Positions 20,698 to 31,436 of a stretch of 64,000 bases of DNA are shown here, one piece after another. The notes under the pieces were generated by a model that saw only the letters and a list, made by a program, of their open reading frames with translations, searched no databases and had not been told where the DNA came from. Each line of letters begins with the position of its first letter. The first letter of the stretch is position 1. The position numbers and the translations under genes were made by a program. The stretch covers positions 45,748-109,747 of the forward strand of contig MSJI02000849.1 of assembly GCA_001931905.2 (NCBI GenBank), read 5' to 3'. The stretch comes from Cladosporium sp. IMV 00045 (Eukaryota > Ascomycota > Dothideomycetes > Cladosporiales > Cladosporiaceae).

Positions 20698-22162
20698 GGG
20701 AGGCTTCACGCGTGGCCATTACTCTGTTGTGAAGGTTCAGCAGGCGACTTCCAGTGGGAATGAAGCGTCTGTTATCGAGAACTTCAATCAGCGAGAACCG
20801 GACTATGATTACCACACCACCTCATATGAGCATGAACACGAACATCACCATCAACCAACAACATCCGGAATGGATCAGAAGGGCAGAAAGGGCTCCTGAC
20901 CAACAGTACAGCAGCAGCAGCAGCAGCGTTCTAGCTTCAGCTTCAGCTTCAACTTTAACTTTTGTTTTCTCTTTCTTGTTTAGGCGCATCGACATACCAA
21001 GCATGCCCTTTCTTGCTCATTCAGCCTCTTTCTCAGCGGTCTTTGGCCACTTAGCTTTTCTTGTCGTGGAATCCGGAAAACATTTTCTTTCTCGGGCGGC
21101 ATTTCAACGATGGGGCGCATCGTCATTTTGTTTTTGGGGGAGGTTTTTTTTTTTTTTTGTTTTTTTGTTTTTCCTGGGTGTTTCTTCGAGTACGCGCAGA
21201 ATGAGGGAAAGACGGGTGGCACAATGGAAGACTACAGCAAGTGGAAAGGGAATGGTGAACCAAACAGGAAGGACAAGGGACAAGGGTGGAAGGGAAAGAC
21301 AAAGGGAAATGGAAACAGGAAAGGGGGGACAGATGGATCAGGCAGGGGCATGAATACGATACCAATGACTTTACCTTTTTTTTTTCGTCCTTTTTAGCGG
21401 AAGAGATATAGGGTGTATTGTTTTTCTTCTTTTTCAAGAACTCCTCCTTCTTCCTTTTCGGAGTTGTTTTCCAGGATTCCAAGTGTCAAACCGTCTGTGT
21501 CCTTTTCCTGATGTTCTATTTCCTGATGTTTCATTTCCGGTGGTGCGACGGGCTGGGCACTTCGTGCCTTGGATGGGAACAAACAACCTTCGGTGCTACG
21601 AACAATCGAGGTGACGGAAATGGGCAGGCACATCTTGCATGTTTCACGTTTAGCATCACCGTGGGTTCACAATTGACAATCAAACATCAAGATGCGGAGG
21701 AAAAGAAACAAGGCTCAAGGTAGTGTGGAATTTTCCTGATTTTCAATTTCCATTCCTCCCCGCTATGGACCGATTGAATGCCTACCTACGGTAAGTACAC
21801 TACAATGCTTTTTTTGGGGAGATGGAAGAGTGGGTATAACTGATGCTTGTTGGATAAGTATGCTCGCTGTGTGGGTGTCTGTGTTCTTTGTGCCTGGGCT
21901 TTTGGTGCTTTTCGTTTCCTGGCATGTGGAGCTGACTGTTTGATGGTGGATGACTTTTCCTTTGGGAGTCGGACTTTTTGGTGATAAATGATTTTTGGTT
22001 TGGTGTGAAAGAGACACGCTCGCTCTTTCGGTCTCTTGACTGAAGAATCCCGAGTGCATTCCACCCCTCTAAGCAACAGCCTCTGAGCACGATCAATCAG
22101 ACAAGACTTGTAAACAAGTGCCAGCCGACCGTCTCTTGGCTGCTGCTGCCGGTTATGCACCT
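20698..22162. other. Convergent spacer between CDC4 and LRR genes
   Basis: About 1.46 kb of 3' flanks from two converging genes. It has an AGC trinucleotide run near 20911-20930, long T runs (about 21143-21160) and other low-complexity tracts. Open frames here are rich in low-complexity residues and have no recognisable domain. Confidence 0.5.
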
Positions 22163-24472
22163 TCACTTATCCGCCTCGTACGCCAGACATCCAACACCAT
22201 CCATCAACATCCAAAGCTGCGAAGAGCTGATCATGCGAGCCCACTCACGCTCGTACACGAGTGTTTCGCTCTTCTGGCCCCAGTCGTAGACTTGACGCTG
22301 CTGACGCTCGCTGAGCAGAGCGCGGCCCGGCCAATCGAGCGGATCGCCGTTGCGGTTCTGCAGAATTTCGCCTTGAGTGCCGAGGATCCAGTCGTTCGAG
22401 GAGTGAGAGTCGCAGAGAGTGAACGCCAAGATGCGGTTGAAGATTGTCTGCGGCAGCTGGCTGGTGACGGTCCTGTCGCGGTATTGGGACCCTTCACGCT
22501 CCTGCTTGGCTTTCTGCCATTCGAGGAAACGCTCCGGGCGGTGGTCGGTCGGCTCCATTGTGATGCTGGAGAGCCTCTTGCTGAGTCCCTGCATGTCTGA
22601 GCCTTCGCTAAAAGCTCCCTTGCGGTGTGGTTTGAAGATGCGTTTCGGAGTGGCGGGTGTGTTGGTTGCGTCGGTGATGGCGTTCTCGGGGAGTGCCATT
22701 GATGCAAGTGTGGCGGCGTATGACTTGCCGAGGGTGCGATTGATCGTCGTGGCGGCAGAAGAGCTGGGAGTGCTGTCGGAGGCTTTGGTCGTTGAAGAGC
22801 CCTCATCGATGGTGGCTGCAGAATCGAGGCGCTGCGTTCTACCTTCGTCTTTTTTGGCAGCATAGTCTGCGCTGTCGAACAAGCAGGGACCCGAGTATTG
22901 GACGCGAAGGATAGCCGGGGCGGTGATGTAGGCGATCCTGCGTGACACGACGATGATGGAAAGAGCGGCATCCCACAGATTGACACTGCAGATGCCACAG
23001 TCCTCAATCACATGTCTCTGAATGCGCCTACGAACGCTGTCCAGTTCAGAAACCTCGTGCTCTCCTCCATCATCGGTGTGAAGTGAGCGGACGCTGGGGC
23101 GGCGGGTGCCGACGCTGGCTTTGGAAAGCCTACCGGGCTGGGCACTCTTGATGCTCAACGTTGCTGGACTTCCAGTAGGATGGGAGCTGGAATCATCGTG
23201 CAGTCTCTGCTTGCGCACGTTCTCCGACTTCTTCAGCAAGTTAAGGCCGTCTTTGCCAAGTGTGCCGTCATTTCCACTCCAATCAATGCCACCTTCAGCA
23301 GCGTCCTGACGATAGGCGTCGACCGAGGAAGTCGCTGGAGCAGCGTTGATATCGTTGACCAGCTGGTTGGGGAAGTAGTGGTCCTCGAGAATGAACGAGA
23401 GCCAGAGAGCACCAGTGTCGTTGATGCCGGTGTTGTTGAGTGAGATGTACGGGATGGAGCGCAGACCGGAACGCCTTTTGAGGAAGACGCCTACTGTCAT
23501 GGGATCGAAGCTCTCTTCTTCGCTGACGTAGTTGTCGCTCGGTACGGATTTGGTCTCGTCATTTTCCAGGGTCTCATCCATGGTGAAGACAGAGCGGTCG
23601 CCTCCAAGAGCAATGGGATCAATGGCAGGCTCATTGCAGTGGATGTTGCTGAAGATCTCCAAAGCCCTCGTGCCTAGGTCAGCGTTGCCGCTCAGGTCCA
23701 GGCGACGCAGAGTCTTGCAAGACTTGAAGGACTTGAGGAAGGTCTCCCACTGCTTAGCCTCCTCGTCGGTGTTGACAGTAATGTTGTTTTCAGACAAGAC
23801 CAGAGTCTTCAGCTCATTCTGAGCAAGATCAATGACGGGCGCCAGGATAGCAAGCGCGCGCGTCGTCAGCTTGTTGTCGCGAAGGTTGATTCCCTCTACG
23901 ACAATTGATGCCTCGTTGGTTCCACGTGACATGGCGCTGTGCAGACCCTCGACCATGGCGGCGACTCCATCATCGGTGAGGACCTTGCTGGGCACGATGA
24001 GATCAATGTAGTGGACTCCGACAACGTCGGGGTCGGGACCAGTGCGGCTGCCTGTGCTGCTCTTCCTGGCTTTTGTTGCGATGCGAGTGGCGTCCTTCTT
24101 GCTCTTTTCGAGCTCCTTGAGTGCAGCGTCGCCGATAGACCTACCAAGCTCGACACCCTCATTGCGGCGGTTTGTACAGTCGAACTTGTTGCTTTTCCCC
24201 ATGTTGCTGGGGAGATAAAAATCGAAGTGCTGCGTCTGCTGGCTCGTACGACGACGGCCGCCGCTGCCTGATTGCCTGTTTTGCTGCTGTGACTGCGACT
24301 GCTGTGACTGCTGCTGCTGCCGCAGCTCCTCCGCTGCTTCCCCTGTTCCCTTCCTTTGCCCCTGCCCTTTTCCCTGTCCCTGACCCTGACCCGGTTTGTC
24401 TTTACCAATGAAAGGAATGTTCAACTTACGCTTTTCCAAGAATTTTTTGGCGATGTCGGAAAGAGGGTGCAT
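22163..24472 (-). CDS. Leucine-rich-repeat cytoplasmic protein
   Basis: Single exon, 769 residues. The N terminus (SDIAKKFLEKRKLNIPFIGKDK) is followed by a Gly/Gln/Ser low-complexity tract at about 30-75 with QQQQSQQSQ-type runs. Residues 160-360 carry ribonuclease-inhibitor-like leucine-rich repeats: GINLRDNKLTTRALAILAPV, LKTLVLSENNITVN, LRRLDLSGNADLGTRALEIF and ISLNNTGINDTGALWLSFIL. A long Ser/Thr-rich linker (phosphorylatable) and a conserved-looking C-terminal 110 residues (LPQTIFNRILAFTLCDSHS to LWMLMDGVGCLAYEADK) follow. LRRs of this type bind proteins, as in RanGAP/Rna1, but no catalytic motif was seen, so no function is assigned. The N- and C-terminal pieces look like one intact protein. 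Confidence 0.65.
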   Translation of the reverse strand: MHPLSDIAKKFLEKRKLNIPFIGKDKPGQGQGQGKGQGQRKGTGEAAEELRQQQQSQQSQSQQQNRQSGSGGRRRTSQQTQHFDFYLPSNMGKSNKFDCTNRRNEGVELGRSIGDAALKELEKSKKDATRIATKARKSSTGSRTGPDPDVVGVHYIDLIVPSKVLTDDGVAAMVEGLHSAMSRGTNEASIVVEGINLRDNKLTTRALAILAPVIDLAQNELKTLVLSENNITVNTDEEAKQWETFLKSFKSCKTLRRLDLSGNADLGTRALEIFSNIHCNEPAIDPIALGGDRSVFTMDETLENDETKSVPSDNYVSEEESFDPMTVGVFLKRRSGLRSIPYISLNNTGINDTGALWLSFILEDHYFPNQLVNDINAAPATSSVDAYRQDAAEGGIDWSGNDGTLGKDGLNLLKKSENVRKQRLHDDSSSHPTGSPATLSIKSAQPGRLSKASVGTRRPSVRSLHTDDGGEHEVSELDSVRRRIQRHVIEDCGICSVNLWDAALSIIVVSRRIAYITAPAILRVQYSGPCLFDSADYAAKKDEGRTQRLDSAATIDEGSSTTKASDSTPSSSAATTINRTLGKSYAATLASMALPENAITDATNTPATPKRIFKPHRKGAFSEGSDMQGLSKRLSSITMEPTDHRPERFLEWQKAKQEREGSQYRDRTVTSQLPQTIFNRILAFTLCDSHSSNDWILGTQGEILQNRNGDPLDWPGRALLSERQQRQVYDWGQKSETLVYEREWARMISSSQLWMLMDGVGCLAYEADK

Positions 24473-25351
24473 TGCACCGTCGGAGAGAAAATCTGTTGTG
24501 TGCGCGGTCGTTGCGTGTTTGAAGTCCGCGTTGTCGGTGTTGTTGATTGATGAATGTGCAGAAGGTCCGGCCCGGCTTTTCTGCCTGCAAACGAGGAAGG
24601 AGCGAGGGGAGACGCAACCACCGCGATCGATGCATGTGCCGTCATGTGATTGGAATGAGGTATTTTACATCTGATGAGAGGTGTTTCGAAAGAAGTGGAA
24701 TCGTAAAGAAAAGAGGTGCGAAATAGCATATGAAGAGTGCATTGGTGGAACGATATGGGCAGCTCTCCTGTTCTCGTCAGTGTCATCATGCAGACAGACC
24801 AATTGCGACGGTACGATACATGTATGATGCGCATACCAACAGTATTCCCACTGACATATTACTGCTGGCTTCATTCAGCCATCTGTTTGCTTTATACGGC
24901 TCTTTCTCTTTGATCAAATGCCGCCTCAATAACCTAAGACGCTTCTGTTGTACAGAATGGGATTCGGGCACGACCCGAATCGGCAGAAACACCATTCCTC
25001 ACGTTGAAGGAACGTTTGTTGAGGGTTGCATGTTGCTGCCGTCGAGTGAGGTCTGCCGGCGGTATCGGAGATCGATTCTTCGGATAACGAGGTCTTCAGT
25101 CGATTCGTAAGATCAAACGAGGCACCATTCAGCAATCTTGGAGACAAATAAGGTCCACAGCTCGCCGGCTGTGTGACATATCTCGAGTGACGAAAGGCGT
25201 CAAGCTGGCAATAAAGGCTCTAATCGCGTCCAGACTGCAATGTCGGTTTAAAATCGAGACTGATCATCCAGCAGGGATCGGCTTGTCGCTCGATATCCAG
25301 TCGATTGGTCTCAGTCTCCACCCGGTGGCATACGTTGCATCTGGTTCATCC
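24473..25351. other. Spacer between LRR gene and MTG1
   Basis: About 880 bases holding the LRR gene promoter and the MTG1 3' flank. Short frames only; nothing recognised. Confidence 0.5.
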
Positions 25352-26476
25352 TCATGCTGCAGAGCTCTTCTTGGCTTTGTTCCTCACTCTCTGTTGTTCC
25401 TTGTAGGCCTTCCGCGCCTGGTTGAGACTGGGCGCCACTTCATCGCGGGACAATTTCCTATCCACAGTCTCCTCAGTGACCTCGTCGAGTACGAATTGGC
25501 CCATTTTTCCATCCCGCCACCGCTGGATCATCCATAGTGCAGTAGCTTCCATGTCCGGCACGCCACCCTGTCCAAGTCGGCCGGTCTTGCGTGCCATAGC
25601 CTCCAAGAGTTCTGCAACGTTGTTCGTAGGAGAGTGGTATTCGGTGTAAGCTTTCGGGGCGTGCAGATTGATCTGGAAGAGCAAGTAGTCGGCCAGCGTA
25701 AAAGGCGGAATGACTGTGTCCTTGACACTGCCGCAAAGTGCCAGTTTCAGCATGTGGTCTGCGTCCGGGACGTAAGGCATGAAGACACCCGGTGTGTCCA
25801 TCAAATACACGCTCCCGCCATCGGTGCCCTCTTCAACCGCATCGTAAATCTTCACTCCGGACCTCGCAATTGTTCGCGTCACGCCTGGCTGGTCGCCAGT
25901 TTTGGCCGCTTTTCCTTTACCCACGCCTACCCTCCGAAGGGCGTTGAGCAGAGACGATTTTCCTACATTGGGCATGCCAACGACCATAACATGAGATCCA
26001 GTCAAATTGTTGCGCGTTGTATTCGCAGCCTTGATGTGCTCGAGCACGCTCTTGATATCGCGCGAAGCATGCTGATCCGAAAACATGACCTGAGACGGAT
26101 GGTGCCATTTCTGAAGCAGAGCTTCTCGCTACAGACTCTACGTATCAGCCTCGTCGCATCCAACATTTGCCCTCATCCTGCACAATCTCCCTGGCTCTTT
26201 GCTGCGACGCACCTTGGTGTCCTCTTTGCCTCCTTTTCGTCCCAAGTCTTTCTTCGTGTAAACCACCATGCGCTCCCTCCCTGCCAGACTATCTTCGAAG
26301 AGCGGGTTGTGTGATGTTAGTGGTACTCTGTAGTCGCGGCATTCGATGATCAGGTCGATTTGCGACAGCATTGTCTTCATTTTCGAGAGACCGGCTGCAT
26401 GATGGCCGAGGTAGTATGAGCGTGGGACGGAGTCTAGAATCGGGAAGACCGCACGTGGGACGAAAGTTGTGGCCAT
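25352..26476 (-). CDS. MTG1: Mitochondrial ribosome-assembly GTPase Mtg1
   Basis: Circularly permuted GTPase of the YlqF/Mtg1 family, acting in maturation of the mitochondrial large ribosomal subunit. Two exons, 26476-26213 and 26110-25352, joined in frame as GGKEDTK/KWHHPSQVMF, encode 340 residues. The order of G motifs is the permuted one: G4 as YTKKDL near residue 75, then G1 GMPNVGKSS near residue 140, then G3 DTPG near residue 195. The N terminus MATTFVPRAVFP is followed by the YLGHHAAGLSKMK family signature and IIECRDYRVPLTSHNP. The C terminus is basic. It lies head-to-head with the DNA polymerase gene, 381 bases apart. Confidence 0.9.
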
Positions 26477-26857
26477 TCTATCACGATGTTAAATTGGCCT
26501 TGTGTCGGTCGCAACAAAAGTTGTCACTAGGGATCTCCCTTCTCGGTCTAGAAATGCGTGAGGTTTGGTTTCGGCCCTCGCGAGATCTCCATGGTCTGTG
26601 CGCTGACGTACTTGTGGCGTTATCCTCTCGAGATCTTACATTCTTCGATGAGACATCTTCCGAGAGGCGTGAGCGGCAATTGTGCGTTCATTGACTTGAG
26701 TCGCAACGAACATGATCTACTGTTTATGGCGAGAGCGTAGCCGAGCAGACGGAAGGAAGCGCTGCCAGAACATGCGCGATCAAATCACCTCAGGCTAACG
26801 CCCATCGAAATGAATACCACGAACTGCTTGGATACATGAGCATGCGCATCTAATCCA
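26477..26857. promoter_or_regulatory. Shared divergent promoter, MTG1 / PolX
   Basis: The 381 bases between two divergent starts must hold both promoters. No specific motif is claimed. Confidence 0.5.
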
Positions 26858-29026
26858 TTGGATATCAAACTCAGCAGAATTGGAAACATGGCAGAACTCC
26901 CTTCATCGACCCCGACTCTCCAAGAATCTTCACCCCCGGCCGAGCCACCGAGTCTCGCATTGGATCTCAGCGGGCTTCCCGCGATATTCGTCTCGGCAAC
27001 TCACTTCGCAACAGAGGACCTTCACGAGCTGGAAGACGAGCTCGTCGAAGCGGGCGCCTCGTTGACTTACGACATTGCGGAAGCCAGGGTACTGATTAGC
27101 AAAGTTGCTAGAAAGCCGAGGATTCTGTTCGATCTGAAGAGTAAAGGTCTTTGGACGGAGGAGCTCAAACCGTCTCGTGACTCTTCCACGGATGATGATG
27201 CGCCATCTACCTCTCAGCCTTCTGCTAAGCGGCTCAAAGCCGAGCATGATCAACAAGCGAGCAGGAATGAGAACACCGCGATTGTGATCGACGATTCAAG
27301 CACGGCGTCTGAAGGCGAACACGACGGTCATGGTGGGCCACGCCTGAAAAGACGAAAGTCTATAAGGCGAAAAGAGTCGACTTCTAAGTCGGGTTCGAAC
27401 CGTGGTCATTTGCGGGATGAAGCTTTAGTTACAGTGATCAAAGTCGATTGGTTCAATGAATCGAAGAAAGCCGGAAGACCTTTGCCGCTTGGGCCTTTTG
27501 TCACGTATCAAGGGCGACAAGTCGAAAAGCCAAAGCCGACGATGAGCCTTGCCGGTTCTCAAAGCAGTCTTGCAACACCAACTACCTCAATACAATCTCG
27601 ACAGGCTCAACAGACTTCGCCCAGTGCTTCGATCCTAGAGAGAGCAAAAGAGGATGCTCCGACTCATCTGCCTCACACAGATCGATTCGGTAATCGCAGG
27701 TTTGGGGAAACAACCGTGGCATCAAGTGGCGCCAGCTGGGAAGCCGGAACCTACAAAAAGCAACCCCACGCACATCTCCTCCAAACGACGACTTCAGAAT
27801 ATGATTCAGGTGCTTCGAGCGATCTGCCGGAGATGCCGGAGTGGGTCAAGGCAGGCGTTAAGTACGCCTGTCAGCGACTGACTCCCGTCGACCAGCCGAA
27901 TACGCCGTTCATTGCCTTGTTGAAGAAGATCAAGCTCGCGCGTCTCCTAACGAACGACGAGATTGGTGTGAGGGCTTACAGCACTAGTATTGCTGCTCTG
28001 GCTGCTTATCCACACAAAGTCAGCAATCCAAAGGAGATCTTGGCGTTGCCGGGTTGCGATGCTAAGATTGCCAATCTCTTTGTCGAATGGACGAACACAG
28101 GGAAGATCAAGGCTGTTGAAGACATCGAATCAGACGAGGACCTCAAGATATTGCGCTTATTCTACGAGATCTGGGGTGTTGGAGCCACGACCGCCAGAGA
28201 GTTCTACTATGAGAAGGGGTGGCGAGAACTCGATGATATCGTCGACTTTGGCTGGAAGTCACTGAGCCGCGTTCAGCAGATCGGAGTCAAGTTCTACGAT
28301 GAATTCCTCGACCTGATCCCTCGCGCAGAAGTTGAGGAGATCGGGAGCATCGTTCACCGCCATGCTTGCAAAGTCCGGAACGATGACATCCAATCGCTCA
28401 TAGTTGGTGGCTATCGTCGAGGCAAAGAAGCAAGCGGTGATGTCGACATCATCGTCTCGCATCCAGACGAGGAGCAAACGCTGCACATCGTCAACGACAT
28501 CGTGACTTCTCTAGAAGACGAAGGCTGGATCACTCACACCTTGCTTCTGTCTTTGACCTCGACGAATCGAGACCAGCAAACTTTGCCTTACCGTTCTGGC
28601 GGCGGCGGCGGCGGCGGCTTCGACACTCTCGACAAAGCCCTCGTTGTCTGGCAAGATCCCAACTGGCCAACGAAAGAAGACGATCTCGCAGCAGACCCCA
28701 AAACCAAGAATCCTAACATCCATCGTCGTGTTGACATTATCATTTCACCGTGGCGGACCGTTGGCTGCGCTGTGACCGGATGGTCTGGGGGCACGACGTT
28801 TCAACGTGACTTGCGTCGATATGCGAAGAATGGCAAAGGATGGAAGTTCGATTCTTCCGGCGTTAGAAACAGAGCAAACGGGGAGGTTGTGGATGTTGAA
28901 GGGTTTTACAACTATGATGGGTCCATTGGTGAGGGCAGGGCTACAACAATGGAGCAGGCGGAGAAGAGGGTTTTCGAAGGGCTGGGGTTGGTGTATAGAG
29001 AACCTTGGGAGAGATGTACTGGCTGA
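26858..29026 (+). CDS. Family X DNA polymerase (Pol mu/lambda type), full copy
   Basis: Gap-filling polymerase of base excision repair and end joining. One exon, 722 residues; the in-frame ATG at 26888 (MAELPSSTPTLQ) is an equally likely start. A BRCT-like domain fills about 35-110 (LPAIFVSATHFATEDLHELE). A Ser/Lys-rich linker follows, then the helix-hairpin-helix 8-kDa and fingers region at about 330-500. Palm carboxylates are visible: the DxD pair in SGDVDIIVSH near residue 528 and the third Asp in RRVDIIISPW near 623. The GWSGG motif near 640, in TGWSGGTTFQRDLRR, matches Pol mu/TdT more than the YFTGS of Pol lambda. Between palm motifs there is a run of seven Gly from GGC repeats at about 28599-28619. 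Nuclear. Confidence 0.85.
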   Translation: MDIKLSRIGNMAELPSSTPTLQESSPPAEPPSLALDLSGLPAIFVSATHFATEDLHELEDELVEAGASLTYDIAEARVLISKVARKPRILFDLKSKGLWTEELKPSRDSSTDDDAPSTSQPSAKRLKAEHDQQASRNENTAIVIDDSSTASEGEHDGHGGPRLKRRKSIRRKESTSKSGSNRGHLRDEALVTVIKVDWFNESKKAGRPLPLGPFVTYQGRQVEKPKPTMSLAGSQSSLATPTTSIQSRQAQQTSPSASILERAKEDAPTHLPHTDRFGNRRFGETTVASSGASWEAGTYKKQPHAHLLQTTTSEYDSGASSDLPEMPEWVKAGVKYACQRLTPVDQPNTPFIALLKKIKLARLLTNDEIGVRAYSTSIAALAAYPHKVSNPKEILALPGCDAKIANLFVEWTNTGKIKAVEDIESDEDLKILRLFYEIWGVGATTAREFYYEKGWRELDDIVDFGWKSLSRVQQIGVKFYDEFLDLIPRAEVEEIGSIVHRHACKVRNDDIQSLIVGGYRRGKEASGDVDIIVSHPDEEQTLHIVNDIVTSLEDEGWITHTLLLSLTSTNRDQQTLPYRSGGGGGGGFDTLDKALVVWQDPNWPTKEDDLAADPKTKNPNIHRRVDIIISPWRTVGCAVTGWSGGTTFQRDLRRYAKNGKGWKFDSSGVRNRANGEVVDVEGFYNYDGSIGEGRATTMEQAEKRVFEGLGLVYREPWERCTG

Positions 29027-29364
29027 TGTGATTCGTTTTGTTGATCGATAATGCCGATAATTGTACATTTTCTGTGTATATTCTCACCACGAGACCTCCT
29101 TCCTGAGTTCCATCATAGAGCATCGAAAGATACGGCTAAAAGTAGACCCTTAGCGCGCTAAGGTGGCTCGGTGGGAAGCGAGCTTAGCTTGACAGATGCC
29201 GATCTCCAACCTTCAAACGCCCCAATCGTAAACACTCTCACACACCACTTGCACTTGTTTACCACATTCGTGACTCGAGATTCACTAATAGTACCCAGAC
29301 CCGTGTCGCATGAACCGTCGCAACTTCACCCACCATCGCACCGCGCATTCGCATTTCTAACACG
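29027..29364. other. Spacer between PolX and pinin genes, copy B
   Basis: The 338 bases match 260-609 of copy A, with an 11-base deletion after GAGCTTA. The palindrome CCTTAGCGCGCTAAGG is kept at about 29148-29163. Confidence 0.5.
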
Positions 29365-30516
29365 ATGGCAAGCGAGCATCAACCACAGCAATCGCCGCCG
29401 GCAAGCAGCGCATTGAAGCGACGCCAATCCGAAGACAGCGAGGCCCCAGAGCAAGAAAGCAAACGCATACGCACCGATTTGAGCAAAACCTCTCCTCAGC
29501 CGACCGAAACAACACCAACGTCCACAGAGCCCGCACGCCGGGACTCAACCGACAAGCCAACCGAGCCGAGCAACGCGCGCAGGAAGAGCAGTGCCGTCAA
29601 CGAGAAAGACAGGTCGCGCAGACTGTTCGGTGGGCTTCTGGGGAGCTTGAGTCAGAAGGGAGACAGCAGGACGGCGAAGCGAAGGCAGGAGATCGAGTCG
29701 AGGAAGAAGGCTGAGCTGCAGCAGCAGGATGATCAGAACTTGGAGGACAAGCAGAAGCGTCTGGAGGAGCTGGCGGAGAAGCGCAGGCGCGTGAAGAAGC
29801 GGATGGATGAGGAGACTGTAAGTGTTCTCGAGAGAGTCCGTGATTGGAAAGGCGGACACTGACTGCGTTTTAGATGCGAAACAGACATCGCGACATGCTT
29901 CACAGTGCTCACTTCCTGCACACTACGGCGCAGCCGAGACTGGTGAGTGATCTGCTCAGTGCTCGATAGAACGTCTCAGCGAGCTTACTAACATCTCGCA
30001 GCTCTACAAGCCTTGGGAGCTCCGAGACGAGGAAGAGGATCGCATCGATGACCAGATCTCCGAGACCAAGGCGCAAATCGAACGCGAACTGGCCGACCAT
30101 GAACAGACGTCCACTACAAAGGCCGATTCTGTCAACAACGGTACGCAGATAAAAGCTACTCAAGCGATATAGTATGGACAGGCACTGACTATTGCGCAGA
30201 ATCGCCTGAGAGAACAAACACCGAGGCACCCCAAGACGACCACGCCGCCGACACCACCTCGGCGACAGCAGATCCTGCCAAAGAATCGCACCCTTGGCCA
30301 GCAAGCGAGCCAACAGCAGAGCCAGCTGGTGACGTCGGCGATGAAAGTACAAGCCACAAAGACGAAGTCAAAGACGCTGAGAAGCCAGCTTCTCCGGCCA
30401 ACGGCGAAGCTCAAGACGGCGAAGCAGATGATGTCGCAGAGAAAGCAGCCACGACCCAGCACGACGAGCATGATGACCACGTTGTCGAGGGCGAGGAGGA
30501 CACCGTCATCTATTGA
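29365..30516 (+). CDS. Pinin/SDK/MemA-domain nuclear protein, copy B
   Basis: Exons 29365-29817, 29874-29942, 30002-30140 and 30200-30516 have exactly the same lengths as in copy A, so this protein also has 325 residues. The pinin core (RSRRLFGGLLGSL to LYKPWELRDEE) is nearly unchanged; RNRHRNML becomes RNRHRDML. Most differences fall in the acidic tail. Equal exon lengths with differing introns show that both copies are maintained as genes. Confidence 0.85.
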
Positions 30517-30828
30517 CGTTTTTCTTTTTCTGTAGTATACTTATACCCCCCAAATGCAGCACGGCTAATTGTTGACTTCACCGTATACCATGCAACCGCG
30601 GGTCACAGAACGACTGGTCTACTCAAACCACGACAAAAGCACACACTCTCGGGTCTCAATCTGCGGCTCTCAATGCTAATGCCAACTCTACTTGGTCAAG
30701 TGTATCATTTCAAGGCAAGCACATCCTCAACAATTCGCTCAGGAGGACAAAGCCATAACACAAACTTCATAATCAATGTTGCCGTTCGACCTTCACCGAA
30801 TTCCATTGGTGTACAGCAGTACATCACA

Positions 30829-30915
30829 TCCTCAATGGTCTAGTGGCTATGATTTCCGCTTGTCACTAACCACGACAAGCCGCGGGAGACCAGGGTTCGA
30901 TTCCCTGTTGGGGAG
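30829..30915 (+). tRNA. tRNA-Asp(GTC) with a 15-base intron, copy B
   Basis: All 87 bases, including the intron, equal copy A, although flanking sequence on both sides differs. The same stems and the same pairing between intron GACAAG and the anticodon arm CTTGTC are present. Confidence 0.95.
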
Positions 30916-31436
30916 AGCTCAGAAATGACATCTCTTACTACCATCTAAGTCTTCCGGTGCTGGCTCACCAGCATCGTCCTGATTACTTTTGCTTTTTTGA
31001 ACCCTTCATCTTGAATGTGCTTTTTGGCGTGAGATCGTTGTGAAGATGGCTTGCTGATGGGATGATGAGGTGTGAGGAAGCAAACCACGTCGTTCTAGGA
31101 AGCTGAATTGGGGTCTTGCATGCCGGTGGGAGTTGCCATCACGACGTGGACATTGATAGTGCATGCGGGGATGGGAGCCTTTCTCTTGAGGCTTCTGTGT
31201 GGACTGCGAACGGAACTCGGTACATGCGGATGGCCTGACCACAGTTTCCACAAATGATCAGATGCCAGGTACAAGGATTGAAGGCAAAAGCTTTTGGTCA
31301 AAGCAGCGAATAATGCTTACTTGAACACATCATTGCAAGTTTTCGTAATTTCGTAAAGAGCAGTCTCGTCTCTCCGCCCAATTGGTCGCTACACAACATA
31401 CCCTGCTCACAAATCGATCACGTAGTGAGAGAAACA
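30916..31436. other. Spacer downstream of tRNA-Asp, copy B
   Basis: About 520 bases matching 2148-2698 of copy A with several indels. The minus-strand frame open in copy A is broken by stops here. Nothing recognised. Confidence 0.5.
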
